From Proteles cristata cristata (taxonomy: Eukaryota; Chordata; Mammalia; Carnivora; Hyaenidae): a DNA stretch of 64,000 nt. Below are positions 48,228 to 58,954 of the stretch, one piece after another. Location: NCBI GenBank assembly GCA_017311185.1, contig JAESUZ010002594.1, forward strand, positions 124,001 through 188,000, read 5' to 3'. A program made the position numbers and the translations under genes. Positions within the stretch are counted from its first letter, which is position 1; every line of letters starts with the position of its first letter. Below the pieces are notes generated by a model that saw nothing but the letters and a program-made list of their open reading frames with translations, was not told where the DNA came from and ran no database searches.

Positions 48228-48397
48228 AGATGCTGGCTTTTAATGTTTCTTGCTGAATTTCTCTCAGATTTGCTGTCACTAGACTCTTCCCTATGAGGGA
48301 TGCATTCTTTTTCATTTTTTGTTTTAATTTTAATTCCAGGGTTGTTAACATACAGCATTATATTATCAGGAGTACAATATAGTGGTTCAACAATTCT

Positions 48398-48585
48398 TTT
48401 TTTTTTAAATGTTTATTGTTGAGAGAACACAAGCGTGGGAAGGGCAGGGAAAGGAGGACAGAGGATCCAAAGTAGGCTCCACGCTGAAATCAGTGAGCCC
48501 AACGTGGGGCTGGAATTCATGAACCACAAGATCATTATCTGAGCCCAAGTAGGGCACTCAACCAACTGCGCCACCCAGGTGCCCC
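48398..48585 (-). mobile_element. Felid-type SINE in L1
   Basis: Perfect 17-base duplication agtggttcaacaattct at 48381-48397 and 48586-48602. Confidence 0.95.
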
Positions 48586-48781
48586 AGTGGTTCAACAATT
48601 CTATACATTACTCAGTGTTCGTCACGGTGGATAAGTGTACTCTTAATCCCCATCACCAATTTCACCCATCCCCCCACCTCTCCTCTGATAATGATCAATT
48701 TGTTCTCTATAGTTAAGAGTTTTGTTTCTTGAGTTGTCTTTTTTTTTTCTTTGCTCATTTTGTTTCTTAAATTTCACATAT

Positions 48782-49003
48782 TGGGGCGCCTGGGTGGCTC
48801 AGTCGGTTAAGCATCTGCCTTTGGCTCAGGTCATGATCTCACAGTTCGTGGGTTCGAGCCCCGCATCGGGCTCTGTGCTGACAGCTAGCTCAGAGCCTGG
48901 AGCCTGCTTCAGATTCTGTGTCTCCCCCTCTCTCTGACCCTCCCCTGTTCGTGCTCTGTCTCACTCTGTCAATAATAAATAAAATGTAAGTTAATAAATA
49001 AAT
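48782..49003 (+). mobile_element. Felid-type SINE in L1
   Basis: Perfect duplication aaatttcacatat at 48769-48781 and 49004-49016; intact B box. Confidence 0.95.
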
Positions 49004-49148
49004 AAATTTCACATATGAGTGAAATCATGTGGTTACTTGTCTTTCTTGATTGACTTATTTTGCTTAGCATCATACTCTCTGGCTCCATCCAGGCTGTTTC
49101 AAATGGCAAGATTTCACTGTTTTCTATGGTGGAATAACATTCCATTAT

Positions 49149-49186
<38 letters not shown>

Positions 49187-49280
49187 TCGATGTGGGGCTT
49201 GAACTCACAAACTGTGAGATCATGACCTGAGCCAAAATCAAGAGTCAGACGCTTAACCAACTAAGCCACCCAGGTGCCCC
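49149..49280 (-). mobile_element. Truncated SINE with (CA)n(TA)n tail
   Basis: Reverse SINE head (49186-49280); the body is gone and replaced by (CA)n(TA)n at 49149-49185. Confidence 0.85.
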
Positions 49281-50662
49281 ATTTTCATTCTTTTGCATGT
49301 TGCTGTCCAGTTTTCCCAACACCGTTTGTTGAGGAGACGGTTCCTGCTTTGTGAAAAACTAATAGGCCATATAATTGTGGGTTTATCTCTGGTTTGTTGT
49401 TGTTGCTGTTGTTCTATTCTATTGATCTATGTTTTTTGTTTTTTGTTTTTTGTCCATGTTTTCTGGTTTTGTGCCAGTACCATACTGTTGTGATGACTAC
49501 AGCTTTGTAATAGAACTGAAGTCTGGGATTGTGATGTCTCCAGTTTTGTTTCTCTTTTTCAAGATTGCTTTGGCTTGGCTATTCCAGATCTTTTGTGCTT
49601 CCATACAAATTTTCGGATTGTTTTAGTTCTGTGAAAGTGCTGTTGGCATTTTACATTCAATCTATAGATTGCTTTGGTAGTATAGACATTTTAACGATAC
49701 ATGTTCTTCCAATCCATGAGCATGGAATGTTTCCATTTCTTTGTGTCATCTTCAATCTCTTTCCTCAGTGTTTTAGAGTTTTCAGAGTACTGGTCTTTAA
49801 CCTCTTTATTCCTAGGTATTTGATTATTTTTGGTGCAATTGTAAATGGGACTGTCTTCCTAATTTCTATTTCTTCTGCTTCATTATTAGTGTATAGAAAT
49901 GCAACAGATTTTCGTACATTGATTTTGTATTCTGTGACTTTACTGAATTCATTTACCAGTTCTAGTAGTTTTTTGGTGGACTCTTTAGCGTTTTCTATAT
50001 ACATGTCATCTGCGAATAGTGGAAGTTTTACTTCTTCCTTATCACTTTGGATGCCTTTTATTTCTTTGTGTTGCCTGATTGCTGTGGCTAAGACTTCCAG
50101 TACTATGTTAAATAACAGTGGACATCCTTGAGTTGTTCCTGACTTTAGGGGGAAGAAAGGCTTTCAGTTTTTCCCCATTGAGTATCATGTTCACTGCGGA
50201 TTTTTTTTTAATTTTAGGCCTTTATTATGTTGAAGTATATTCCATCTAGACCTACTGTGTTGAGGGCTTATCATGATTGGATGTTGTACTTTGTCAAATG
50301 CTTTTTTTTTTTTTTTGCATCTATTTAAATGATCATATGGTTTTTATCTTTTCTCTTGTTGATGTATCACATTGATTGATTTATGGATATTGTACCATGC
50401 TTGTATCCTGGAAATAAATCCTACTTGATTGTGGTGAATGATTTTTTTAATGTATTGTTGGATTCGATTTGCTAGTATTTTGTTGAGGATTTTTGCAACT
50501 ATTTTCATCAGAGATATCTGGCCTGTACTTCTCTTTTTTAGCGATGTCTTTCTCTGGTTTTGGTATTGGGAAATGCTGGCCTCATAGAATGAATTTGGAA
50601 TGTTTCTTTCCTCTTTTACTTTTTGGAATATTTTGATAGAAATAGATATTAACTCTATTTTA

Positions 50663-50861
50663 TTTTTTTACGCTTACTTATTTATTTTGGGAGAAAACAT
50701 GTGTGTGCACACAAACCAGGGGTGGGGCAGAGAGAGAGTAGAGAGAATCCCTGGGCTGACAGTGCGGAGTCTGACTCTGGGCTTGATCCATGACTGTGAG
50801 ATCATGACCTGAACCAAAATCAACAGTCAGAAACTCAACTGACTGAGCCACCCAGGCACCT
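50663..50861 (-). mobile_element. Felid-type SINE in L1
   Basis: Reverse copy; flanks share ttaactct. Confidence 0.88.
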
Positions 50862-50930
50862 TTTAACTCTTCTTTCAAGGTTTGCTAGAATTCTCCCATG
50901 AAGCCATCTGGTCTGGGACTTTTGTTTAAT

Positions 50931-51143
50931 TTTTTTTTTTAATTTTTATTTATCTTTGAAGGAGAGACAGAGTGTGAGCGGGGGAGGGACTGAGAGACAG
51001 GGAGACACAGAATCAGAAACAGGCTCCAGGCTCTGAGCGAGCTGTCAGCACAGAGCCCGACATGGAGCTCTAACCCACGAACCATGAGATCATGGCCTGA
51101 GCCGAAGCCTTACGGTTAACCAACTGAGCTACCCAGGTGCCCC
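50931..51143 (-). mobile_element. Felid-type SINE in L1
   Basis: Reverse copy, ends gctacccaggtgcccc. Confidence 0.9.
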
Positions 51144-52060
51144 TCCATGCTCTCACTTTCTAGCTGCAGGTGTCTTTGGGTCTGAACCGAGTCTCCTCTG
51201 GCAACATATAGATGGGTCTTAATTTTTTATCCACTTTGGCACCACATGCCTTTTGATTGGAGCATTTAGTCCTTTTATATTCAAAGTAATTTTGATACTA
51301 CATATTTATTTCCATTTGGTTACTTTGTGGTTGTTTTTACAGTTTTTCTCTTATCTTTCTCTTGCTCTCTCTTTCATGGTTTGCTGGCTTTTTTTAGTCA
51401 TATACTTGGATTCTTTTCTCCTTATTCTTTGAATATCACTGGTTTTTGATTTGTGGTTACCATTAGGTTTTTATATAGTGTCTTCTGCATATAGCACTCT
51501 ATATGAAGTTGTTGGTTGCTTAAGTTTAAACCCATTCTTTACTCCTTTCCTTTACCTTTACTCCTTAGGTATATGGTGCCATTTACATCCTTTTATTTTG
51601 TGACTCCCTTGACTAATTTTTACAAATATATTTTTACTGCTTTTGTGCTTCCTATTTTTCATGCTCTCACTTATGGTCTTCCTTTCCACTTCCTTTAGTA
51701 TTTCTTGTGGGTCTGGTTTAGTGGTCATGAATTCTTTGGTTCTTGTTTGTCTGAGAAACTCTTTACCTCTCCTATTCTGAATGACAGCCTTGCTAGAGGA
51801 GTATTCTTGGTTCCAGATTTTTCCCTTCCAGCACTTTGATTATATCCTGCCTAGGAAGGATACATTCTCGAATTGTTTCTGCAAGACAGTGCACCAAAGG
51901 GAGATTCTGGATGGTGAAGGGAGCAGGCTGGTGGGGAGCCAGGTAGTGAGGAGACGGGCAGTGAGAAAGAGGACTGCTTCAGGCAGACGCAATTCAGGTG
52001 CATGATGGCTATGCTGGCGTAGTATCTAGGGTGTTGGGTGGTTTTCATAGTTATTTGAAC

Positions 52061-52387
52061 CAAGTGGCCCTGGGGAGGGTTCTGGCCCGAGTGGCCAGGC
52101 CTCTGCCTTTGTATTGTTGTTGTTGTTGTTGGGGTTTTTTTGGTGTTTGGGTGTTTTTGTTTTTGTTTCGTTTTTTGCCTTGTCATTTTCTAACTGTCAT
52201 ATGTTCTGGTCACATTTTCTAACTGTCATATGTTCTGGTCCTCTTTCAGGGACTACCCCAGATTCTTTCCTGCCTCGGGCCCTCTTGTATATCCTTCCTC
52301 TGCTGGCAGTGCTCTTATCCCCAACTCTTCACCTTGCTAACTCCAACTAATCCTCTGGTGTCAGCATAACTGTCACTTTCTTAGTGA
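52061..52387. other. Gene-free; tandem duplication
   Basis: (TTG)n at 52113-52130 and two tandem 29-base units at 52184-52241. No gene. Confidence 0.6.
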
Positions 52388-52775
52388 TGTTACGCCCGAA
52401 TCGCGAGTCCCCAGAGACCCCCAAGGAGCCGGCACGGGTGCAAGAGCAAAAGGGTCTTTATTACAAGCTCGAGCAGGGGCTCACCTGTCTCCTGCGCAGC
52501 AGCAGCAAGGTGGAGCCCCGAACAGTGGCAAGCAGGGTTTTTATGGGGGAAGGGAGGGGGTGTTGCCATGCACACGTTGTACGTTTTGCATCATTACGTA
52601 AGCAGCAATCATAACTGTGCAGTATCCATAGTAACAGCATAGTAACAGTTTTGACCATTCAGTATCTGCAAGGCGTCCTTACATTTGGCGGGGCCCAATC
52701 ATAACCTTTGAGAGTCTTTTAAAATGACCAATTATGAGGTGGGCTCAGAGAATCTACGTATGGCTCCTGCAACCA
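52388..52775 (-). mobile_element. Solo LTR, class I ERV-like
   Basis: On the minus strand it begins TGGTTGC and ends GGGCGTAACA, with TATA-like CATAAAAACC (complement of 52537-52547) and AATAAAGACCC polyadenylation signal (complement of about 52450-52462), the U3-R-U5 order. CCAAT-like boxes lie in U3. Four-base duplication gtga at 52384-52387 and 52776-52779 fits gamma-type integration. No viral genes adjoin it. The U3 boundary rests on the short duplication. Confidence 0.7.
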
Positions 52776-52779
52776 GTGA

Positions 52780-53104
52780 TTGATTGGCAAGTTTGTACAA
52801 AGTAACTACCAGCAGCTCCCCACCCTGACTCCTCTCCAAGACTACAGGAATGTTCCACATTTCTTTTGATTGGCAGATCCGAGGGCAGTCCAAAGGTGGC
52901 TTCAGCTGAGGCTTTTCCTGGAACTGGGACTACGTGCAGCCTGAGGTTGTTTCTAATGGAGAACTTAATTTCAGGCTCCTCAGTGACACCTTCCTCGAAC
53001 AAGTGTGTCAGAGGCGATGCTAGGGGCTGTACATCCAGTATTTTATTTAATCTGAATTAGGTCCTCATGACGTACTCCCACAGTAGCTGGGACTTTTCCT
53101 GTCA
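52780..53104. other. No feature seen
   Basis: Unique sequence next to the solo LTR; might include further LTR sequence if the U3 boundary is wrong. Confidence 0.4.
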
Positions 53105-53285
53105 TGCGTTTAGTACAGTTTGTAACTAAGTATATATTTATATATTTGTGTGCCTTCTGCCTCCCTCAAGGGACTCTGCTTTCTCTGGGTCTCTGAGCTC
53201 ATCCCTGCATCTCCAGTGCCTGGCACAGTACCTGGCAGATCATGGCACTCAGAAAATAGCTGCTGAGTGAACAAACAAACAGGAA
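53105..53285 (+). mobile_element. L2 LINE 3' end
   Basis: 'ccctgcatctccagtgcctg', 'gcacagtacctggcagatca', 'ctgctgagtgaacaaaca'. Confidence 0.78.
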
Positions 53286-53683
53286 ACATTTGGAAAGAGC
53301 CTGGGGGCTCTTTTCCTCTATCAACCCTCCTCTCTAGATTTTCTCATCAATTCCCATGGATTTGAACACTATGTGCATGCTGACACTTCCAACTTTTTAT
53401 CTCTAATTCAAAGCTCTCTTCACTTAGTCATTAGGATAATTGTGTGGGATAACCATTATTACCCCTATTATACAGATGAAACACCTGGAGAAAATTATAT
53501 GTCCTGGTGCTATCATCAAAGGGAGGATTTCTTAGATGTTAGGATACATTCCCAAGAAGGTTCTGCTATGTCGTTCTCATCACAGAGTGCTTGGTCAGTC
53601 TTTTTCAACATTGCTTTTGTCGATTTCAGAATTAAAGGCTTCCCATAAGATTTGTTATGGTAAAGACACCTGGACTGATGGAT
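53286..53683. other. No feature seen
   Basis: Faint reverse MIR-like trace near 53430-53485. Confidence 0.4.
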
Positions 53684-53698
53684 CCGCCCATGCTTTTA

Positions 53699-53915
53699 TT
53701 TTATTTTTTTTAATGTTTTTATTTATTTCTAGGAGAGAGAGAGACAGCGTGAGCAGGGGAGGGTCAGAGAGAGGGAGTCACAGACTGAAACAGGCTCCAG
53801 GCTCTGAGCTGGCTGTCAGCATAGAGCCCAATGCGGGGCTCGAACCCACGAACCGCAAGATCATGAACTAAGCGAAAGTCGGACGCTTAACCGACTAAGC
53901 CACCCAGGCGCCCCC
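53699..53915 (-). mobile_element. Young-type SINE
   Basis: Perfect 15-base duplication ccgcccatgctttta at 53684-53698 and 53916-53930. Confidence 0.95.
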
Positions 53916-53930
53916 CCGCCCATGCTTTTA

Positions 53931-54439
53931 GATGAAGACTCTGGTAGTGAATGGGGTCCACTACTCTAGATACTCAGCATTCTTTACAGAATTGTATTTT
54001 AAGAAAGCTTATTTTTGCCTTGATATGCCATGACTAATTAAAAGCACCATTTGTAAATACTTATAAACGCTCAACGCAGAATGATTCTAAGGCACCAACA
54101 TGTGACTAAAGAAACAAATCTACTTCCATACTTGTGGAATCACTGTAGGCCATACTTCCTTTACTACAGTATGAAACCATTTAGGATTAGACACTAGTCC
54201 AAATGCCTTAAGAGTCTTGAAAAGGATGGATGTAGTAGGTTACCAGTGAAACTGTCCATGTGTAAGTCACTAACTCCCTGAGCAGGCGAAGTCTGAGTTA
54301 AGTCTTGTGAGGCAGATAGGAGTTGGCCCAGCAGGTGATCCAGAGGTCTGTGTGTAAACACCTCTCAGTTGCTTACTAAGTCCTCGATTTTACCAAGGCT
54401 TTGACTGGAATGTCATATTTGAGAGACATGTATAGACTC
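53931..54439. other. No feature seen
   Basis: Unique sequence; could already be decayed ERV interior. Confidence 0.4.
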
Positions 54440-55586
54440 AGATATGACCAGACAGCTTTAAGGAACTAAGGTTGACTTTATGAAACATGGAGCCATAAAG
54501 CCCTTGGAAATGTTGGCCAGATACCTTGCTTACAGAGTTCCCAGCAGCCTCCCCAGGTGAGTAAAGAAGGTCACTTCCTGGCAGGTCCAGGACCTCAGGA
54601 TATCTCAGGGACCTTGTGAAGAGGAAATTTGCCTAATTCTACAGGTACTGCAGGCCTTTGTGATGGCAAGTATTTGGCCTGGCTTCTGGCCCAGGGAGGC
54701 TATGAAAAGTTCAATCTGGAATTTCATTACAAAAAGTTTCAGCAAAGCAAACTTTAAAAGATCCTCATGATCTATTGCTATTCTTGCTGAGCGTATTAAG
54801 TAATTAGGGCAGGTTTGTTAAAACTGGACTTGTTCTACAAACATTGGTCTCGATTTGGCTATCTCTGGAAATGGGAGTTTTTAGAGAGAAAAACTATGTT
54901 TCAACAACGCGCTGTTATGAATGTTAAATTCTAGTTCTGTCTTTAAATGTTTGTTGTTTGCCTAAACTAGACAACTTTAGATAAACTTCAGAAAAACTGT
55001 CACAGTATTTCATGTGTAGACAATCTTCTGTGCTCATTATTCTGTGGGGATGATAATAAGACCCCATGGGTCCATCACTCCAGAATTAAGGCGGCCAACT
55101 CCGAGATGCCCTCGGCCTGGCAAAGTGACTCAGTCTGGTCAACCCGCTTAAAATGACCCTCAAAAAGACGCTGGCCCCTGAGATCTTCAGCCCTGCTCCA
55201 GCCACACCCGGGAAGCCTGTTGGCCTGCGCATGGCAGAAGCCTGAGGAATCAGCGTGTGGACCAAGTCCGGGTGCTCAGATGCAACTCTGCCAACCTTGC
55301 TCCTTACCAGTGTCATAACCCTGATCTTGCTCCTTACTATTGGACGAATAGAGGCTGCCCCACAAACTGGACATCCTGGCTCCCTGCCCCGGCAGGGCCC
55401 CTCCTTTCCAGAATTTTACTTGTGACCGTCGGCCCCTGTACCCTAAACACCCTGGTACACTTCACTGAAAACACCGTTGCTCACCAAACTGCAACACACA
55501 CCTTAGCCCTCGAGGGTACCAACCCCTAGTGCTAAAGGGTGATGCTTACTGAAAAAGATTTTTAAAAGAAGCATCAGAGGGGGGAA
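54440..55586 (+). mobile_element. ERV internal remnant (3' part, env tail)
   Basis: Sequence directly upstream of a 3' LTR and ending in a polypurine tract agaggggggaa (55576-55586). A frame at 55257-55529 contains, around 55375-55490, a hydrophobic segment followed by GPC and LVxF-type residues, the pattern of the membrane anchor and start of the cytoplasmic tail of class I retroviral envelope proteins; the following YxPL-type tail motif is in another frame. So it is a frameshifted, stop-containing relic. No gag or pol and no 5' LTR were recognised. The 5' limit is a guess. Confidence 0.6.
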
Positions 55587-55902
55587 TGTTGGGAAAATAA
55601 AGATATGCACCCTAAGATGGCCGACGGGACTCACAGAAGCTCTAGCCCCTAGTTTAGAGACTCCTCTCCCGGGTTCTTCTTCCCGCCCTGCTGGCGTGTG
55701 CGCCAAATTCCTACTAATGCAGAATGCGGAAGTAACAGATGATAAATTGTCCCTCATGCTTGTGCTCAGGTCTCAGCCCTCTGGAGAAGGATCTCCTCTG
55801 AGCCTGCCAGTGTAAAATAAAACTCCGATCCACCAAGATCTCCAAGAGCCACTTGGTTTTTCCGCCAGAGATCCAGCTTTGTTCTGTAACTAGCAGTCAA
55901 CA
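55587..55902 (+). mobile_element. 3' LTR of the ERV remnant
   Basis: Begins TGTTGGGAAAAT right after the polypurine tract, ends GTCAACA, with polyadenylation signal AATAAA at 55816-55821 about 85 bases before the end. Length about 316 bases. Confidence 0.78.
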
Positions 55903-55958
55903 ATCAAGGACTGACGTATATACTGTGATCGTCCATGAGAAATACTTCAAGATAACTA

Positions 55959-56571
55959 CAGGCATACCTCAGGATATTGTACAGTTCCAAACCACCACAA
56001 TAAAGCAAATACCACAATAAAGCAAGTCAAATGAATCTTTTGGTTTCCCAGTGCACATAAGTTATGTTTACAGTACCCTATAGTCTATTAAATGTACAAT
56101 AGCATTATGTCTAAAAAGAGAGATGTACATAACTTAAAAATACTGTATTGCTAAACAATGCTAACCACCACCTGGGCATTCAGGGAGTCATAATCACAGA
56201 TCACAGTGATGAGGGAGCAGAAGGCAAGCTGACAGGCTGCAAACACCCCCCACCCCGGGTGGGAGATGTGCGATACTCCTGGGGCACTCCTGGCTCCCCA
56301 AGAACAAAGTAAAGGGGTAAACAAATGGTTAACTGATAGAGCTCATAGTCCTGCAGGTGATCAACAGATCACCATAACAAATATAATAATGAAAAAGCTT
56401 GAAATATTGCAGAAATACCAAATGCAACAGAGACATGAAGTGAACAAATGGCATTTGAAAAATGGCACCAATAGGCTTGCTCAATGTAGGGTTGCCACAA
56501 ATCTTCAATCTGTAAAAACACAATTGCAAAGTCCCATAAAGAGAATCACAAAAAAAAACAAGGCAAGCCTA
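55959..56571 (+). mobile_element. Tigger1-like non-autonomous DNA transposon
   Basis: Left end CAGGCATACCTC after a TA (55957-55958), then 'accaccacaataaagcaaat', 'tggtttcccagtgcacataa', 'aatagcattatgtctaaaaa'. Right end: 'gttgccacaaatcttcaatc' and the degenerate inverted terminal repeat aaggcaagcct. Middle is deleted; no transposase frame. Confidence 0.85.
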
Positions 56572-56937
56572 CAGGGCAAAAGACGTACAAAACTCACATT
56601 ACAAACGTTGCTGAAATGACTTAAATAATGATTTAATGATTTAAATATATGGGAAGATATACCTTGTTCATAAGAACACCCGCTGATGAAATACAACTTA
56701 CTCATCAAAGACTTCATTTGCTGAGATGTCAATTCAAAATCCCAGCAGGTTTGTTTGGGGTTTTTTTGGTAGATATTGACAAGCTAATTCTAAAATTCAT
56801 ATGGAAATGCAAAATAGCTCTAGAATAGCCAAAACAACTTTGAAAAAAGAACAAAGTTGAAAATAATTTTGAGACTATAATTATGAAGCCACAAGAATAG
56901 ACAGTGTGGTATTAGCATCAAGAAAGATAACTAGCTT

Positions 56938-57209
56938 GGGGCACCCGGGTTTCAGTTCTGGTCATGATCCCAACGGGTTCCTGGGATCGATCCCCATGTT
57001 GGGCACTGTGCCGACAACATGGAACCTACTTGGGAATCTCTCTCTCCCTCTCTCTGCTCTGAAAAAAGAAAGGAAAGAAAGAGAGAGGAAGGAAGGAGGA
57101 AAGAGAGAAAGAAAAAAAGAGGAAGGAAGGAAGGAAGGAGGAAGGAAAGAAAGAAAGAAACAAACAAACAAACAAACAAAGGGAAAGAAAGGAGGGAGGA
57201 AGGAAAGAC
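56938..57209 (+). mobile_element. Felid-type SINE with GGAA/GAAA tail
   Basis: Part of the head (tggctcagtcgg region) is deleted. Tail expanded to a 150-base purine-rich microsatellite (57060-57209). Flanks gataactagct and gttaactagct. Confidence 0.88.
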
Positions 57210-57273
57210 AAAGTAAGTTAGTTAACTAGCTCAATGGCACAAAATAGAGTCCAGCAAAAGACCCAAGGGTATA

Positions 57274-57601
57274 TTGTTGCAGGATTCTCGCTCAGAGAGT
57301 CGTAACACCGAGACTTTTCTTTCCAGGAAGCAACTTTATTTTGCCAGCACCGCTCAGTTGGGTTCGTACCCAAAAGAACTGAGCGGCCCACATCATATGG
57401 CATAGGTTTTTTTATGCATTTTCTATTTCTTTGTCTCAGATATATGGTAATACACATAAACATGCAGTCTGATTAAGTTGTTTCAGTTTACAGGAACATG
57501 GGGGATGTAGGCAGCTGGACTCCTATCTAGGTGACCTTGAAGTCTTCTCTTCTCTCTTCTTCAATTTTTTTCTTTCTCCTTAGGGAGGGATTCCTACCAC
57601 A
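57274..57601 (-). mobile_element. Solo LTR inside L1
   Basis: On the minus strand it runs from TGTGGTAGGAAT to CCTGCAACAA with TATA-like GCATAAAAAAACC and AATAAA signal (complement of 57347-57352). Flanks give either tata or atat as 4-base duplication, so ends are uncertain by one base. L1 reads on across it. Confidence 0.8.
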
Positions 57602-57715
57602 TATAGATAATCAATTTTCGATCCAAGTGCAAAGACAACTGAATGAGGAGAGCTTTTCAACAAAGGATGCTGAAATAACGGGAAACCAGTTTCATAGATA
57701 CTAATTGCTTACAAA

Positions 57716-58153
57716 AAAAAATGTAGAATGGGGGCTCTCTCAACTTAGCACCAGGCTCAAAGCCAAGTATATTTATCTCTAATAAATCTTTCCTGATAAT
57801 GGTCCCTCCAGTTCCACTATGTGAGTCGTGACAGAAGTGTGTTGGTGGGAAAACATCACATAAGGAGTATGTGCTGGGGGTTACGTAATTTTAATAACTA
57901 GCTAGTAACTTCTAAAGTCTTAAGACTTCAGGACTTACTTGGACTGTGGTATTTGGTAAATATTCAATAAAAGGGAACGAAGAGGCGCTCATTTGCAGTG
58001 AGTGAATACGCCCAGGGGGTGTGGCTGAAAGTGGATGTTGGGAAGGTTTGTGCCTCCTATTCCCACCACACAAATAGGCTAGAGGTAAACCCCAAGAGCA
58101 CATAGTAAAATAACTAGGAAGTTACAGTTTTCAGTATCGAACACCTTCGTTTT
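57716..58153. other. No feature seen
   Basis: Unique AT-rich sequence. Confidence 0.5.
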
Positions 58154-58169
58154 AAAAATAATTTATTTA

Positions 58170-58394
58170 GGGGCGCCTGGGTGGCTTAGTCGGTTAAGCG
58201 TCCGACTTTCGCTTAGCTCATGATCTCGCGGTTCGTGGGTTCGAGCCCCGCGTCGGGCTCTGTGCTGACTGCCAGCTCAGAGCCTGGAGCCTGTTTCAGT
58301 CTGTGACTCCCTCTCTCTCTGACCCTCCCTGCTCGCGCTGTCTCTCTCTCTCTCTCTCCTAAAAATAAATAAAACATTAAAAAAAAAATAAAAA
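58170..58394 (+). mobile_element. Young-type SINE, 0.6 kb upstream of the CpG island
   Basis: Perfect 16-base duplication aaaaataatttattta at 58154-58169 and 58395-58410; intact B box. Confidence 0.95.
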
Positions 58395-58410
58395 AAAAAT
58401 AATTTATTTA

Positions 58411-58954
58411 ATTGTAAGGCGAAATAACTTAAATTTTAATAACGGCAGTATTTAAGGACTGGCTAGCCAAATCCTGAATTTTTAAGTCTGGTCCGGTGGG
58501 CCAGCGCCAGCACACCACGGGCCACCACGGGCCCGAGGCGGGCGGACAGTTTACTAAGGAAAGTACAAGGTAACCTTGACTCGGTACCCACAACAAACAG
58601 ATGAAGAAGCAGAGGCCATGTGCAACTGAAGAGTCCATACCTGGTGTCACGTGGGAAGGGTTGAGCTCAGGTCTCCAAAGCTGGAGACCAACACATGCCA
58701 TGAGTTTCTCCGTCTGAATAAAGCCTGACTTGGAACTTTTAGTTCTGCCCCGGGCTTTAAGGGTGCGCGCAACGAGGGGCAGCGGAAGACGCAGAAAAGG
58801 AGCATTTTAAGCGTATAAATGCCCTTTTAGCCGCAGAAGGCGGCCTACAAATCAGTACCGACTCGATCCAGGGACGTGTCTGCGCCTACAAGACCTTAGT
58901 CCTACAATCCATGTGTGCACTCCTACCTGCCAAGTGGCCTAAATCTTCTTGGGT
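58411..58954. other. Upstream flank of THEM4 promoter
   Basis: GC rises gradually; no repeat or gene recognised. Contains TATA-like gcgtataaatg at 58811-58821, far from the presumed start. Confidence 0.5.

Larger units (their letters stand above)
48300..52060 (-). mobile_element. Old L1, long minus-strand copy
   Basis: Reverse L1: 3' UTR ('gttaacatacagcattatat'), ORF2 C-terminal to RT region (49300-50640, for example 'ccagttttgtttctcttttt', 'gtgctgttggcattttacat'), and upstream ORF2/ORF1-side sequence (51150-51900). The minus frame 49765-50004 still reads L1 reverse transcriptase; the 188-codon plus ORF at 49565-50131 is its antisense. Carries SINEs at 48398, 48782, 49186, 50663 and 50931. 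Confidence 0.9.
56720..57715 (+). mobile_element. Old L1 ORF2 fragment
   Basis: 'caattcaaaatcccagcagg', 'tagatattgacaagctaatt', 'acagtgtggtattagcatca', then 'caaagacaactgaatgagga'. Split by the SINE 56938-57209 and by the LTR 57274-57601. Confidence 0.88.

Noticed and set aside
48782..48880. Possible tRNA-Lys gene
   Set aside because: The tRNA-like segment is the SINE head, followed by the SINE body and bounded by a target duplication; same for the other copies.
49565..50131. Longest ORF in the window (188 codons, plus strand)
   Set aside because: It is the antisense of L1 ORF2; the opposite strand reads degraded L1 reverse transcriptase.
54440..55902. Complete provirus between the LTR-like elements at 52.4 and 55.6 kb
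   Set aside because: The LTR at 52388 is on the opposite strand and differs in sequence from the one at 55587, so they are not a pair.
1..58900. S100A10 exons expected by synteny
   Set aside because: No frame resembling the S100A10 EF-hand protein was found in either direction.
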